Assembly (NCBI GenBank): GCA_002841495.1
Contig: PGZV01000017.1
Span: 74,563 to 138,562 of the forward strand
Length of the DNA: 64,000 nt
Source of the DNA: Firmicutes bacterium HGW-Firmicutes-2
Lineage (GTDB): Bacteria; Bacillota; Clostridia; Lachnospirales; Vallitaleaceae
Direction: 5' to 3'
Part shown: positions 17,640 to 26,762 of the stretch, piece by piece
Numbering within the stretch: the first letter of the stretch is position 1
How the letters are laid out: every line of letters begins with the position of its first letter
Notes under the pieces: generated by a model
Told to the model about the DNA's origin: nothing
The model's input: only the letters and a program-made list of their open reading frames with translations
Databases searched by the model: none
Made by a program: the position numbers and the translations under genes

Positions 17640-19181
17640 ATGATAAAAAAACCAACAGTATTAATGATCTTAGACGGATATGGGCTAAATGATAAACAAG
17701 AGGGTAATGCCGTTTATCTGGCGAACAAGCCGGTTATGGATAAGATAACATCGACTTACCCTTCAGTAAAAGGAAAAGCAAGCGGCTTGGATGTAGGCTT
17801 GCCTGACGGTCAAATGGGTAACTCAGAAGTGGGTCATCTGAATATTGGTGCAGGAAGAGTTGTATATCAGGAACTTACAAGAATTACCAAATCCATAAAA
17901 GACGGAGATTTCTTTGAGAACCCGGCATTGCTTAAGGCAATTTATAACTGCAAGGCAAATAATAGTGATCTTCATTTATGGGGCCTAGTATCTGATGGTG
18001 GTGTACATAGCCATAATGAACATCTGTATGCATTATTAATGCTTGCTAAAAAAGAAGGTCTAGAAAATGTTTATGTCCATTGCTTTTTAGACGGAAGAGA
18101 TACACCACCTGCTTCTGGTATTGAGTATGTTACGGAATTACAAAATAAAATGGATTTATTACAAGTCGGTAAGATAGCTTCTGTCCATGGACGTTATTAT
18201 GCTATGGATCGAGATAATCGGTGGGAGCGGGTACAATTATCTTATGACGCACTTGTTGAAGGTGTAGGTCAATCCGCAAATTCAGGTATTGAAGCCGTCT
18301 TGAACTCTTACAAACAAGGTAACAATGATGAATTTGTATTACCAACTGTTGTAATAGAAAACGGCAAGCCTATGGCGACGGTTAAAAATCATGATTCTGT
18401 TATTTTCTTTAATTTTAGACCAGACCGTGCACGTGAACTGACCAGAGCTTTTTGTGATGGGACATTTACCGGCTTTGATAGAAACCAGGGCTTAATGGAA
18501 CTTGTATTTACTTGTTTCACCAACTATGATATTACAATAAATAATAAAGAAGTAGCCTATGGTAAAACTTCCTTAACCAATACGCTTGGTGAGTATATTT
18601 CCCGACTTGGTAAAACCCAATTGAGATTGGCAGAAACAGAGAAATACGCCCATGTTACTTTCTTCTTTAATGGCGGGGTAGAGGTTGCTAATCCTGGAGA
18701 AGACCGAATCCTTGTGCCTTCACCAAAGGTTGCGACTTATGATTTGCAACCGGAAATGAGTGCGTATCAAGTTAGTTATGAATTGGTAAAAGCAATTAAA
18801 GGCGGTTTACACGACTTGATTATCGTTAATTTTGCAAATCCGGACATGGTAGGCCATACAGGTATAGTATCAGCGGCTGTCAAAGCCATAGAGACTGTCG
18901 ACCAATGTGTTGGTGCTGCTTATGAAGCCTTACTTGAAGTTAATGGTGTTATGTTTATGTGTGCGGATCATGGGAACTCAGAACAACTGATTGATTATAC
19001 AACCCATCAACCTTTTACAGCACATACAATTAATCCAGTACCATTTATATTGGTAAACGGAGATCCGGGTGTGACTTTAAGAGAAGGACAACTGGCAGAT
19101 ATTGCACCGACCTTATTAGATTTAATGGGTATTGATGTACCTGTAGAGATGACAGGTACCTCTTTATTAGTAAAACCTTAG
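17640..19181 (+). CDS. gpmI: 2,3-bisphosphoglycerate-independent phosphoglycerate mutase
   Basis: This roughly 513-residue, manganese-dependent alkaline-phosphatase-fold enzyme converts 3- to 2-phosphoglycerate. Visible are LMILDGYG with a metal aspartate, DGQMGNSEVGHLNIGAG with the phosphorylated serine, DGRDTPP, GRYYAMDRDNRWER, FNFRPDRAR and CADHGNSEQ. Three consecutive ATG codons precede the family start. The third, at 17640, has GGAG eight bases upstream, and a longer upstream extension is not supported by homology. Length fits the family. Confidence 0.95.
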   Translation: MIKKPTVLMILDGYGLNDKQEGNAVYLANKPVMDKITSTYPSVKGKASGLDVGLPDGQMGNSEVGHLNIGAGRVVYQELTRITKSIKDGDFFENPALLKAIYNCKANNSDLHLWGLVSDGGVHSHNEHLYALLMLAKKEGLENVYVHCFLDGRDTPPASGIEYVTELQNKMDLLQVGKIASVHGRYYAMDRDNRWERVQLSYDALVEGVGQSANSGIEAVLNSYKQGNNDEFVLPTVVIENGKPMATVKNHDSVIFFNFRPDRARELTRAFCDGTFTGFDRNQGLMELVFTCFTNYDITINNKEVAYGKTSLTNTLGEYISRLGKTQLRLAETEKYAHVTFFFNGGVEVANPGEDRILVPSPKVATYDLQPEMSAYQVSYELVKAIKGGLHDLIIVNFANPDMVGHTGIVSAAVKAIETVDQCVGAAYEALLEVNGVMFMCADHGNSEQLIDYTTHQPFTAHTINPVPFILVNGDPGVTLREGQLADIAPTLLDLMGIDVPVEMTGTSLLVKP

Positions 19182-19224
19182 ATAAAATAAAAAGCATATT
19201 ATTATAGGATAGATTCAGTTCGTT

Positions 19225-19260
19225 AAGATGGTAGTTGTCGATTGACCTACCATCTTTTCC
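19225..19260 (+). terminator. Terminator after gpmI
   Basis: AAGATGGTAG pairs with CTACCATCTT (10 bp), followed by TTCCTTT. It separates the glycolytic cluster from the independently promoted fabV. Confidence 0.75.
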
Positions 19261-19324
19261 TTTGTCATGAATAAGCGTTTTAGGAATATAATGTACTTTC
19301 TTGAAGTTTTTATATGCGCTAGGG

Positions 19325-19353
19325 TTGACAAAAAACAGTTATTCAAGTAAAAT
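19325..19353 (+). promoter_or_regulatory. Sigma-A promoter of fabV
   Basis: Consensus TTGACA (19325-19330), a 17-base spacer and TAAAAT (19348-19353). The -10 box overlaps the left arm of a large palindrome, so the promoter is almost certainly repressible. Confidence 0.85.
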
Positions 19354-19377
19354 TACTTTGAAAATCAAAGTAATTTT
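19349..19377. promoter_or_regulatory. 29-bp perfect palindromic operator before fabV, FabT/FabR-like
   Basis: Two perfect 13-base arms, AAAATTACTTTGA and TCAAAGTAATTTT, flank AAA. The core CTTTGA-AAA-TCAAAG resembles sites of FabT-type MarR repressors of fatty acid synthesis, whose boxes contain TTTGA-N3-TCAAA. It covers the -10 box and start region of fabV. No fabT-like gene is in this window. Confidence 0.72.
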
Positions 19378-19392
19378 GATAGGAGATTAAAT

Positions 19393-20583
19393 ATGATAGT
19401 TGAACCGAAAGTCAGAGGATTCATATGTACGACTGCCCACCCAGATGGATGTGCAGCAAGTGTCAATCATCAAATAAAATATGTTAAAAATCAAGGCACT
19501 TTAGAAGGCCCTAAGAATGTACTGATTATCGGTGCATCAACCGGTTATGGCTTGGCGACAAGAATCGTATCGATGGCTGGCTGTAATGCCAATACCCTTG
19601 GTGTTTTTTATGAAAGAGAATCCAATGGTAAAAGAACGGCAACGGCTGGTTGGTATAATACTGCAGCTTTTGAAGTGGCAGCAACAGATGCAGGTTTATA
19701 TGCTTCAAGTATAAACGGTGATGCCTTTTCACATGAGATTAAAGATCAAGCAATAGAAAAAATCAAAAAAGAAATGGGAAAAATTGACCTTGTGGTTTAT
19801 TCACTAGCTGCACCTAGAAGGATAGATCCGGACACAGGCGAAAAATATGGATCTGTTCTTAAACCCATTGGACAATCTTATACAAATAAATCCATAGATG
19901 TTATGCAAGGCCAAATAACAGAAGCCACTATTGAGCCTGCAACAAAAGAAGAGATTGAAAACACAATTAAAGTTATGGGTGGCGAAGACTGGGAATTGTG
20001 GATTAATAAATTATTGGAAGCAGATGTGTTAGCAGAAGGCGTAAGAACCATTGCTTATTCTTATATTGGCCCGGATATCACCCTTGCGATGTACCGTGAA
20101 GGTACCATAGGTAAAGCGAAGGAACATCTTGAAAACACCGCTAAGGATCTTACAGCTTTGCTAAAAGACTTAAATGGTGTTGCTTATGTGACCGTTGCAA
20201 AAGCTTTGGTGACACAAGCCAGTGCAGCCATTCCTATTGTTCCACTTTATATTGGTGCATTGTACAAGGTTATGAAGGCAAAAGGTACACATGAAGGCTG
20301 TATTGAACAGATTTATAGATTGTTTAAGGACTTTTTATATGCCAAAGAGGTTAATACGGACGATGAAGGTCGTATTCGTACAGATGACTATGAAATGGAA
20401 GCAGATGTACAACACGATGCAATTGCATTATTTGATCAAGTAACCACGGATACTTTGCAACAAGTGCTGGATATTCAGTCTTATCAGGATGAGTTTTTCA
20501 AGCTTTTTGGTTTTGGTTTTGATGAAGTGGATTATGAGCAAGATGTTGAGGTTAAGGTGGATATACCAAGTATTGAGTTATAA
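19393..20583 (+). CDS. fabV: FabV-type enoyl-ACP/trans-2-enoyl-CoA reductase
   Basis: This 396-residue short-chain-dehydrogenase-like enzyme reduces the enoyl double bond in fatty acid synthesis, or crotonyl-CoA in butyrate-type pathways, with NADH. The N-terminus TTAHPDGC and the nucleotide-binding IGASTGYGLA (residues about 48-57) fit the FabV/TER family. The family catalytic Y-x8-K is present as Y-REGTIGKA-K near residues 235-244. It lies between gpmI and eno but has its own promoter and palindromic operator. FabV-type reductases are typically insensitive to triclosan. Confidence 0.93.
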   Translation: MIVEPKVRGFICTTAHPDGCAASVNHQIKYVKNQGTLEGPKNVLIIGASTGYGLATRIVSMAGCNANTLGVFYERESNGKRTATAGWYNTAAFEVAATDAGLYASSINGDAFSHEIKDQAIEKIKKEMGKIDLVVYSLAAPRRIDPDTGEKYGSVLKPIGQSYTNKSIDVMQGQITEATIEPATKEEIENTIKVMGGEDWELWINKLLEADVLAEGVRTIAYSYIGPDITLAMYREGTIGKAKEHLENTAKDLTALLKDLNGVAYVTVAKALVTQASAAIPIVPLYIGALYKVMKAKGTHEGCIEQIYRLFKDFLYAKEVNTDDEGRIRTDDYEMEADVQHDAIALFDQVTTDTLQQVLDIQSYQDEFFKLFGFGFDEVDYEQDVEVKVDIPSIEL

Positions 20584-20598
20584 GAGATATTACTAATA

Positions 20599-20730
20599 GG
20601 TCCTATGAAAACCCTTACACTGTATGTATGACTACGGCCTCCGATTGGTGCGTCCTGCACCAAAAGTCGGCGGTCTGCATCCATGCAGACTCGCTTAAGT
20701 CATACACACAGTTCCAGGAACTTCATAGTC
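20599..20730. repeat. Dispersed repeat family 2, complete branched palindrome
   Basis: Outer ends CTATGAA (20603-20609) and TTCATAG (20722-20728) are inverted. Inside, ACTGTATGTATGACT (20619-20633) pairs with AGTCATACACACAGT (20698-20712) with one mismatch. Two hairpins stand within: GGTGC-GTCCT-GCACC and GTCTGCAT-CC-ATGCAGAC. The whole can fold as a branched, tRNA-like cruciform. Ends of the same element recur at 26331 and 26521. No coding capacity is seen in the 443-base gap. Confidence 0.8.
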
Positions 20731-20791
20731 GATGTCGGTAAAATATAGAACTTGTTAAAATAATTATTATGAATAACGAGGCTATTAATAG

Positions 20792-20855
20792 CAGTAAGTA
20801 TTTATTCACAGATTGTCCGAAGGGAAAGACTGGGAGAAGAATACTTACTGTTTTT
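20792..20855 (+). other. Conserved U-tailed hairpin RNA motif, copy 1
   Basis: CAGTAAGTATT (20792-20802) pairs perfectly with AATACTTACTG (20840-20850) around a 37-base loop containing GTCCGAAGGGAAAGACTGGG. TTTTT follows. A homologous structure is at 26426-26487, also about 55 bases after a family 2 right end. It could be a terminator with a conserved loop or a small RNA. Confidence 0.6.
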
Positions 20856-20929
20856 GCATGGAGATAGATTGTAATACTATATCTAGTTAGAAAAGACTAT
20901 GGTGGATGAAAATCATTCTCATAAAATAG

Positions 20930-22328
<1,399 letters not shown>

Positions 22329-22363
22329 TAGACTTTTGTAGAAATTAATAAGGTTATTTAGTT

Positions 22364-22398
22364 AAGGGTTACCGGTTCTATAATCGGTAACCCTTTTT
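22364..22398 (+). terminator. Terminator after eno
   Basis: AAGGGTTACCG and CGGTAACCCTT form an 11-bp stem with a 10-base loop, followed by TTTTT. Confidence 0.9.
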
Positions 22399-22463
22399 CA
22401 AAAAAGCATTGCAACAACTTGGGGTTTATGATAATATGTTAATGTTGACTAGGAGGTGTAATT

Positions 22464-22712
22464 ATGGCAGCATTATTAGTATTGGTTAAAGTATTATATT
22501 TTGTGTTATGTATCGCATTGATTACCGTTGTATTGTTTCAAAAAGGTAAGACTGCAGGACTATCAGGTGCAATTGGTGGCGCTGGAGAATCATACTGGGG
22601 AAAAAATAAAGCGCGTACAATGGATGGTAAATTACAGAAAGCAACCGTTGCTTTGGCAGTAGGTTTTATTGTCTTCGCATTGTTGATTTCATATGTTGAG
22701 AAGTTTGTATAA
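22464..22712 (+). CDS. secG: Preprotein translocase subunit SecG
   Basis: This 82-residue protein has two transmembrane segments (LLVLVKVLYFVLCIALITVVLF and ATVALAVGFIVFALLI) joined by the SecG loop FQKGKTAGLSGAIGG. SecG assists the SecYE channel. secG directly after eno is the usual Gram-positive order, although the rnr and smpB that often follow are absent here. Start supported by AGGAGG eight bases before the ATG. Confidence 0.93.
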   Translation: MAALLVLVKVLYFVLCIALITVVLFQKGKTAGLSGAIGGAGESYWGKNKARTMDGKLQKATVALAVGFIVFALLISYVEKFV

Positions 22713-22750
22713 AAAATGCGCTCATGTGCAAAAGTAGTATAAGTAAGTAG

Positions 22751-22777
22751 AAAACACCAGATACTGGTGTTTTTTTA
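22751..22777 (+). terminator. Terminator after secG
   Basis: AAACACCAG and CTGGTGTTT form a stem with a 3-base loop, followed by a T tract. Confidence 0.9.
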
Positions 22778-22791
22778 ATATACCAATTTTT

Positions 22792-22820
22792 AGTGAAATT
22801 TAGTTTTGACCCTTTAACCA
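22792..22820 (-). repeat. Half copy of dispersed repeat family 1
   Basis: AGTGAAATTTAGTTTTGACC and the following CTTTAACCA equal the reverse complement of the left 29 bases of the full copies at nearly every position. No partner end is seen nearby. Confidence 0.7.
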
Positions 22821-22890
22821 ATTGTAGTTTTTTAGTACTATTTTGAAGGTTCGGAAAGTGGTATAATGAAAAAAACAAGGGAGGTATGGC

Positions 22891-24132
22891 ATGTCAAATC
22901 CTATAAAGCTTTCACAAAAAGAAAAGAGTTGGATTTTATATGATTGTGGTAACTCAGCTTATTCAATGGCTATAACAACAGCACTTTTTCCGGTTTACTT
23001 TGGTATGTTTAAAGGCGGAAGTGGTATGGATATCGGTTACTTCAATTCTATAGCCAGTATTTTAGTCGCCCTTATAAGCCCGATACTGGGCACCATCGCG
23101 GATTATAAAGATGTTAAAAAACGTTTTTTTGCTTTCTTCGCCCTATTAGGTATAATATTCACCGGTGCTATTGCGGTGGTACCTAATGGTCAGTGGCAAC
23201 TGTTGATTGGTGTCTATATCGTGACTGCGGTTGGCTTTTCTGGTGCCAACATTTTCTATGACGCTTTTTTGGTGGATGTATCCGTGGATGCCAATATGGA
23301 CTCTGTATCCACGAAAGGTTTTGCTTATGGATACATTGCTTCTGTTGTCCCATTTACCATATCCCTTGTGGTTGTGTTCTTGATTGGCCTAGATCAGATG
23401 CTAGGTTATCAACTAGGCTTTGTAATAACTGCCTTGTGGTGGGGGTTGTTTACAATACCAATGCTAAGGCATGTTCGTCAAGTACATTATGTTGAAAGAG
23501 AATCAAACCCTATTAAAAACAGTTTTATACGATTGGGTCGCACATTTGTGAATATTAAGAAGCATAAAACGGTATTTGCTTTTTTAATAGCTTATTTTCT
23601 TTATATTGATGGCGTAGATACAATTATTAAGATGGCGGTACCCTATGCTACTGATTCTCTCGGACTGGATTCTTCAGATGTATTTATGCTTCTTGGTATC
23701 TTGTTGGTGATTCAATTGATTGCTTTCCCATGTGCTTTGCTATATGGTGTCTTGGCAAAAAGATATTCAACAAAGAAAATGATAATTGTTGCAATCATAA
23801 CCTATATTATAACGACCATCTTTGCTTTTATGATGACCCAGTTGTGGCATGTGTTTATACTTGGAGGTCTTATCGGTTCAGCGCAAGGTGGTATACAGGC
23901 ACTTAGTCGTTCCTATTTTGCAAAAATTATACCAAAAAACAATTCTAATGAGTTCTTTGGTTTTTATAACGTATTTGGCAAATTTGCCGCCATCATTGGA
24001 CCGACATTGATGGCGCTTGTGGCCACAATTACAGGTGTGACCAGATACAGTATTTTGGCCATCATACCTTTATTTATTCTTGGTCTTATACTTTTCCTAT
24101 TCTTGCCGGAACATAAAAGTGAAGCTTATTAA
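22891..24132 (+). CDS. UMF1-family MFS transporter (Atg22-like)
   Basis: This 413-residue protein has about twelve hydrophobic segments. Its N-terminal signature WILYDCGNSAYSMAITTALFP is typical of the UMF1 (vacuole effluxer Atg22-like) branch of the major facilitator superfamily. An RSYFAKIIP motif occurs near residue 345. Substrates of bacterial members are not established. It stands alone between secG and asd, with GGGAGG before the ATG. Confidence 0.85.
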   Translation: MSNPIKLSQKEKSWILYDCGNSAYSMAITTALFPVYFGMFKGGSGMDIGYFNSIASILVALISPILGTIADYKDVKKRFFAFFALLGIIFTGAIAVVPNGQWQLLIGVYIVTAVGFSGANIFYDAFLVDVSVDANMDSVSTKGFAYGYIASVVPFTISLVVVFLIGLDQMLGYQLGFVITALWWGLFTIPMLRHVRQVHYVERESNPIKNSFIRLGRTFVNIKKHKTVFAFLIAYFLYIDGVDTIIKMAVPYATDSLGLDSSDVFMLLGILLVIQLIAFPCALLYGVLAKRYSTKKMIIVAIITYIITTIFAFMMTQLWHVFILGGLIGSAQGGIQALSRSYFAKIIPKNNSNEFFGFYNVFGKFAAIIGPTLMALVATITGVTRYSILAIIPLFILGLILFLFLPEHKSEAY

Positions 24133-24179
24133 TAATAGATTTATCGTAACAGCAACTTATTGACTTAAGCAAAATAAAC

Positions 24180-24208
24180 TTGATTTTAGTTCAAAACTAT
24201 GCTAAAAT
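24180..24208 (+). promoter_or_regulatory. Sigma-A promoter of asd
   Basis: TTGATT (24180-24185), a 17-base spacer and TAAAAT (24203-24208). The transcript would start near 24215. Confidence 0.65.
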
Positions 24209-24226
24209 ACGCCTAGTAAAGACAAA

Positions 24227-24245
24227 TGTGTTTCATGGAAACACA
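24227..24245. promoter_or_regulatory. Palindrome in the asd leader
   Basis: TGTGTTTC-ATG-GAAACACA is a perfect inverted repeat (8-base arms) between the predicted transcription start and the Shine-Dalgarno of asd. It could be a repressor site or a short RNA hairpin. No known regulator site is recognised. Confidence 0.5.
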
Positions 24246-24269
24246 CACTAAAAAAAGAGGTGCAAAATA

Positions 24270-25352
24270 ATGAATAATTTAAATGTAGGTATAGTCGGTG
24301 CGACAGGCATGGTTGGTCAAAGGTTTATAACATTACTTGAAGAGCATCCTTGGTTTAATATTGTAGTTCTAGCAGCAAGCCCAAGGTCAGCCGGTAAAAA
24401 ATATAAAGATGTTATGGGTGACAGGTGGGCAATGAGTAGTCCTATTCCTAAAGTTATTGGAGAAATGGTTGTTGAAGATGCTAGCAATGTGGAAAAAATT
24501 GCTGCTATGGTTGATTTTATTTTCTGTGCTGTTGATATGGATAAGCAAGCGATCAAAGATCTTGAAGAAGCCTATGCTAAGGCAGAGGTGCCGGTTGTTT
24601 CTAACAATTCAGCTCATAGGACAACACCGGATGTACCGATGGTTATACCTGAAATCAATCCTGAACACTTAGAGGTAATCGCAGCACAAAGAAAGAGACT
24701 AGGTGTATCTAGAGGTTTCATTGCAGTTAAACCCAACTGCTCAATACAAAGCTATGTACCTGTTTTTCAGGCACTTAAAGAGTACGGTCCAAAAGAAGCA
24801 GTCATCTGTACATATCAAGCTATATCAGGGGCAGGAAAGACCTTTGAATCATGGCCTGAAATGGTTGATAATGTCATTCCTTATATTGGTGGTGAAGAAG
24901 AAAAAAGTGAACAAGAACCGCTTAAGATATGGGGACAGGTTAAGGATGGCATCATAGTGAAGGCTGATTTGCCGGTTATATCCGCACAATGTATTCGGGT
25001 AGCGGCTTTGGATGGTCATATGGCAGCGGTATCTGTTAGGTTTGAGAAAAAGCCTACTATTGATGAAATGGTACAAAAACTCAATAGTTATGAAGGAAGA
25101 CCACAAACCTTAAAATTACCCAGTGCTCCTAAACAATTTATTAAGTATATGATAGATGACAACCGCCCACAAACACGGTTGGATCGAGATTATGAAAATG
25201 GCATGGGTATATGTGTGGGACGTATGCGAGAAGATCATATATATGATTATAAATTTGTAGCTTTGTCTCATAATACTGTAAGGGGTGCAGCAGGTGGTGC
25301 GGTCTTAATTGCTGAACTTCTTGCTGCTGATCACTACATAACAAGAAAATAG
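24270..25352 (+). CDS. asd: Aspartate-semialdehyde dehydrogenase
   Basis: The enzyme reduces aspartyl phosphate to the semialdehyde with NADPH, feeding lysine, diaminopimelate, threonine and methionine synthesis. The 360-residue protein has VGIVGATGMVGQRF at the N-terminus, the catalytic cysteine in KPNCSIQSY near residue 156, and a conserved histidine in DGHMAAVSVRF. The sequence resembles the archaeal/fungal-like branch (long, with RMREDHIYDYKFVALSHNT near the end) rather than the Gram-negative one. It stands alone; other pathway genes are not in this window. Confidence 0.93.
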   Translation: MNNLNVGIVGATGMVGQRFITLLEEHPWFNIVVLAASPRSAGKKYKDVMGDRWAMSSPIPKVIGEMVVEDASNVEKIAAMVDFIFCAVDMDKQAIKDLEEAYAKAEVPVVSNNSAHRTTPDVPMVIPEINPEHLEVIAAQRKRLGVSRGFIAVKPNCSIQSYVPVFQALKEYGPKEAVICTYQAISGAGKTFESWPEMVDNVIPYIGGEEEKSEQEPLKIWGQVKDGIIVKADLPVISAQCIRVAALDGHMAAVSVRFEKKPTIDEMVQKLNSYEGRPQTLKLPSAPKQFIKYMIDDNRPQTRLDRDYENGMGICVGRMREDHIYDYKFVALSHNTVRGAAGGAVLIAELLAADHYITRK

Positions 25353-25502
25353 ATTGGAAGAGGGCTATCTTGACAGTTAAAATCCATAAGTCTATAATTT
25401 AGTTATGAATATATCATAATGTAATATATTTAATGTGAGTTTAGAGAAACTTAGTGTAACTCTTTATTAGTGGAGTAGGCGTCAATTCGAAAGGGTGAGA
25501 CC

Positions 25503-26327
25503 ATGTCAAAGATCAAAAGTTCCTTTTTAGCAAAGAGAACAAAAGATGAAATGGGGTTCTATCTAAATCGGATTTTTGGACAAGAAGAAGCCTCTGAGTT
25601 TGACCCGTTTTTACTTTTAGACTATGTAGAGGGTGATTCAGAAATCGTGAAAAAAGGTTACCCATGGCACCCTCATAAAGGTATTGAAACGGTCACTTAC
25701 CTAACTAAAGGAAGTGCCATGCATAAGGACAGCCTTGGTCATGAAGGTGAGCTTAACCCTTTTGATGTAGAATGGATTACAGCGGGTAAAGGTATGTATC
25801 ATCAGATGATACCTGAGACTGTTGAATCTGTAATTGAAGGGTTTAAGCTTTGGATTAATATGCCGGCTATTAGAAAAGGGCAAGATCCGGCTTATCAAGC
25901 TTTTAAAGCGGATCAATTAAAGTATTTAAAAAAGCCCGGTAGTCACGTTAAGCTGATTTCAGGATCTTTTGAAGGTGAAACTGGACCGGTTGAAAAAAAT
26001 GATCTTGATATATTGCTGATGGATGTGGAATTATGGCAAGACAATCATATTCAGATTATGAGAAACCCAATGAAAAACGGTTTTATTTTTATCTATCAAG
26101 GCTACGGCGTGATTAATGAACAAGATTATATGAACCCTTTAATGGCTTATAATCTTGAAAGTGGTTTATTGGATATTCGAAGTACATCATCCGAGTCTTT
26201 GAGATTTATTTTTGCCGAAGCCTATCCGGTGGATGAGCCGATAGCCTGGAAAGGTCCTATTGTGATGAATACTTATAAGGAATTGGTTGAGACGTTTAAG
26301 GATATAGAGATGGATAGATTTATTTAG
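25503..26327 (+). CDS. Pirin-family protein
   Basis: This 274-residue bicupin has the conserved pirin segment DPFLLLDY, the metal-binding PWHPHKGIETVTYLTKG near residue 60, and EWITAGKGMYHQMIPE with HPxRG-like spacing. Bacterial pirins include quercetin dioxygenases and regulators of central metabolism; the role here is not known. It is a single gene between asd and the SMC operon. Confidence 0.88.
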   Translation: MSKIKSSFLAKRTKDEMGFYLNRIFGQEEASEFDPFLLLDYVEGDSEIVKKGYPWHPHKGIETVTYLTKGSAMHKDSLGHEGELNPFDVEWITAGKGMYHQMIPETVESVIEGFKLWINMPAIRKGQDPAYQAFKADQLKYLKKPGSHVKLISGSFEGETGPVEKNDLDILLMDVELWQDNHIQIMRNPMKNGFIFIYQGYGVINEQDYMNPLMAYNLESGLLDIRSTSSESLRFIFAEAYPVDEPIAWKGPIVMNTYKELVETFKDIEMDRFI

Positions 26328-26330
26328 GGG

Positions 26331-26357
26331 GTCCAGGAACTTCATGGTCGGTGTTGG
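26331..26357. repeat. Right end of repeat family 2
   Basis: GTCCAGGAACTTCATGGTCG and the bases after it match the right end at 20713-20737. Here the right end comes first and the left end lies about 165 bases downstream (26521), the reverse of the order at 20599. Confidence 0.7.
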
Positions 26358-26425
26358 CAGTGACTTTTTACTGTACCAAGTGTTTTCATTCTAACTATTA
26401 AATTATTAGAGTTAAACAAATAAGT

Positions 26426-26487
26426 AAGTGCTTATTTTTTGCATGGTCATCCTAAGGGGAAGACGGGAAAAATGAGTGCTTTCTTTT
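26426..26487 (+). other. Conserved U-tailed hairpin RNA motif, copy 2
   Basis: AAGTGCTTATTTTT (26426-26439) pairs with AAAAATGAGTGCTT (26468-26481) over 14 bp, with three G-T wobble positions that pair only in plus-strand RNA. The loop contains GTCATCCTAAGGGGAAGACG, like the loop of the copy at 20792. A C-then-T6 tail follows. Pairing kept through sequence change supports an RNA-level role. Confidence 0.6.
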
Positions 26488-26520
26488 TTGTGCCTTAAAA
26501 TATTATATAAATGTTGAAAC

Positions 26521-26578
26521 AGGTCCCATGAAAACCCTTCCACAGTCTGTATGATTACGGTCTCCGACCCCGATTGGT
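26521..26578. repeat. Left end of repeat family 2
   Basis: AGGTCCCATGAAAACCCTTC, then CACAG, CTGTATGATTACGG and TCTCCGA match the left arm of the element at 20599-20645. The internal hairpins and closing arm are missing. Its last base supplies part of the -35 box of the next promoter. Confidence 0.75.
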
Positions 26579-26579
26579 A

Positions 26580-26608
26580 TTTACTATACTTTTAGGATAA
26601 GTTATAAT
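26580..26608 (+). promoter_or_regulatory. Promoter of the SMC-like operon
   Basis: TTTACT (26580-26585), a 17-base spacer and consensus TATAAT (26603-26608). It abuts the family 2 left-end fragment. The leader to the first gene is about 150 bases and includes a mini-ORF. Confidence 0.65.
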
Positions 26609-26762
26609 TGGTAGTGAATGATTTCTAGAGGAACGAATACAATGAGTATCTATAGTTCAATTAAAATCATATTGAGGAGATGAGCTGTCATTTGTCGGAG
26701 GCGTATATACCACAAGAAGCCCTTACAAAGGATGAATTACAAAGGCTTATAAGTGATTGACC

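Noticed and set aside
20792..20855. Known riboswitch (glycine, cyclic-di-GMP or T-box) in the family 2 hairpin
   Set aside because: The loop GTCCGAAGGGAAAGAC lacks the core motifs of those classes, and it occurs with a mobile repeat rather than in front of a fitting gene.
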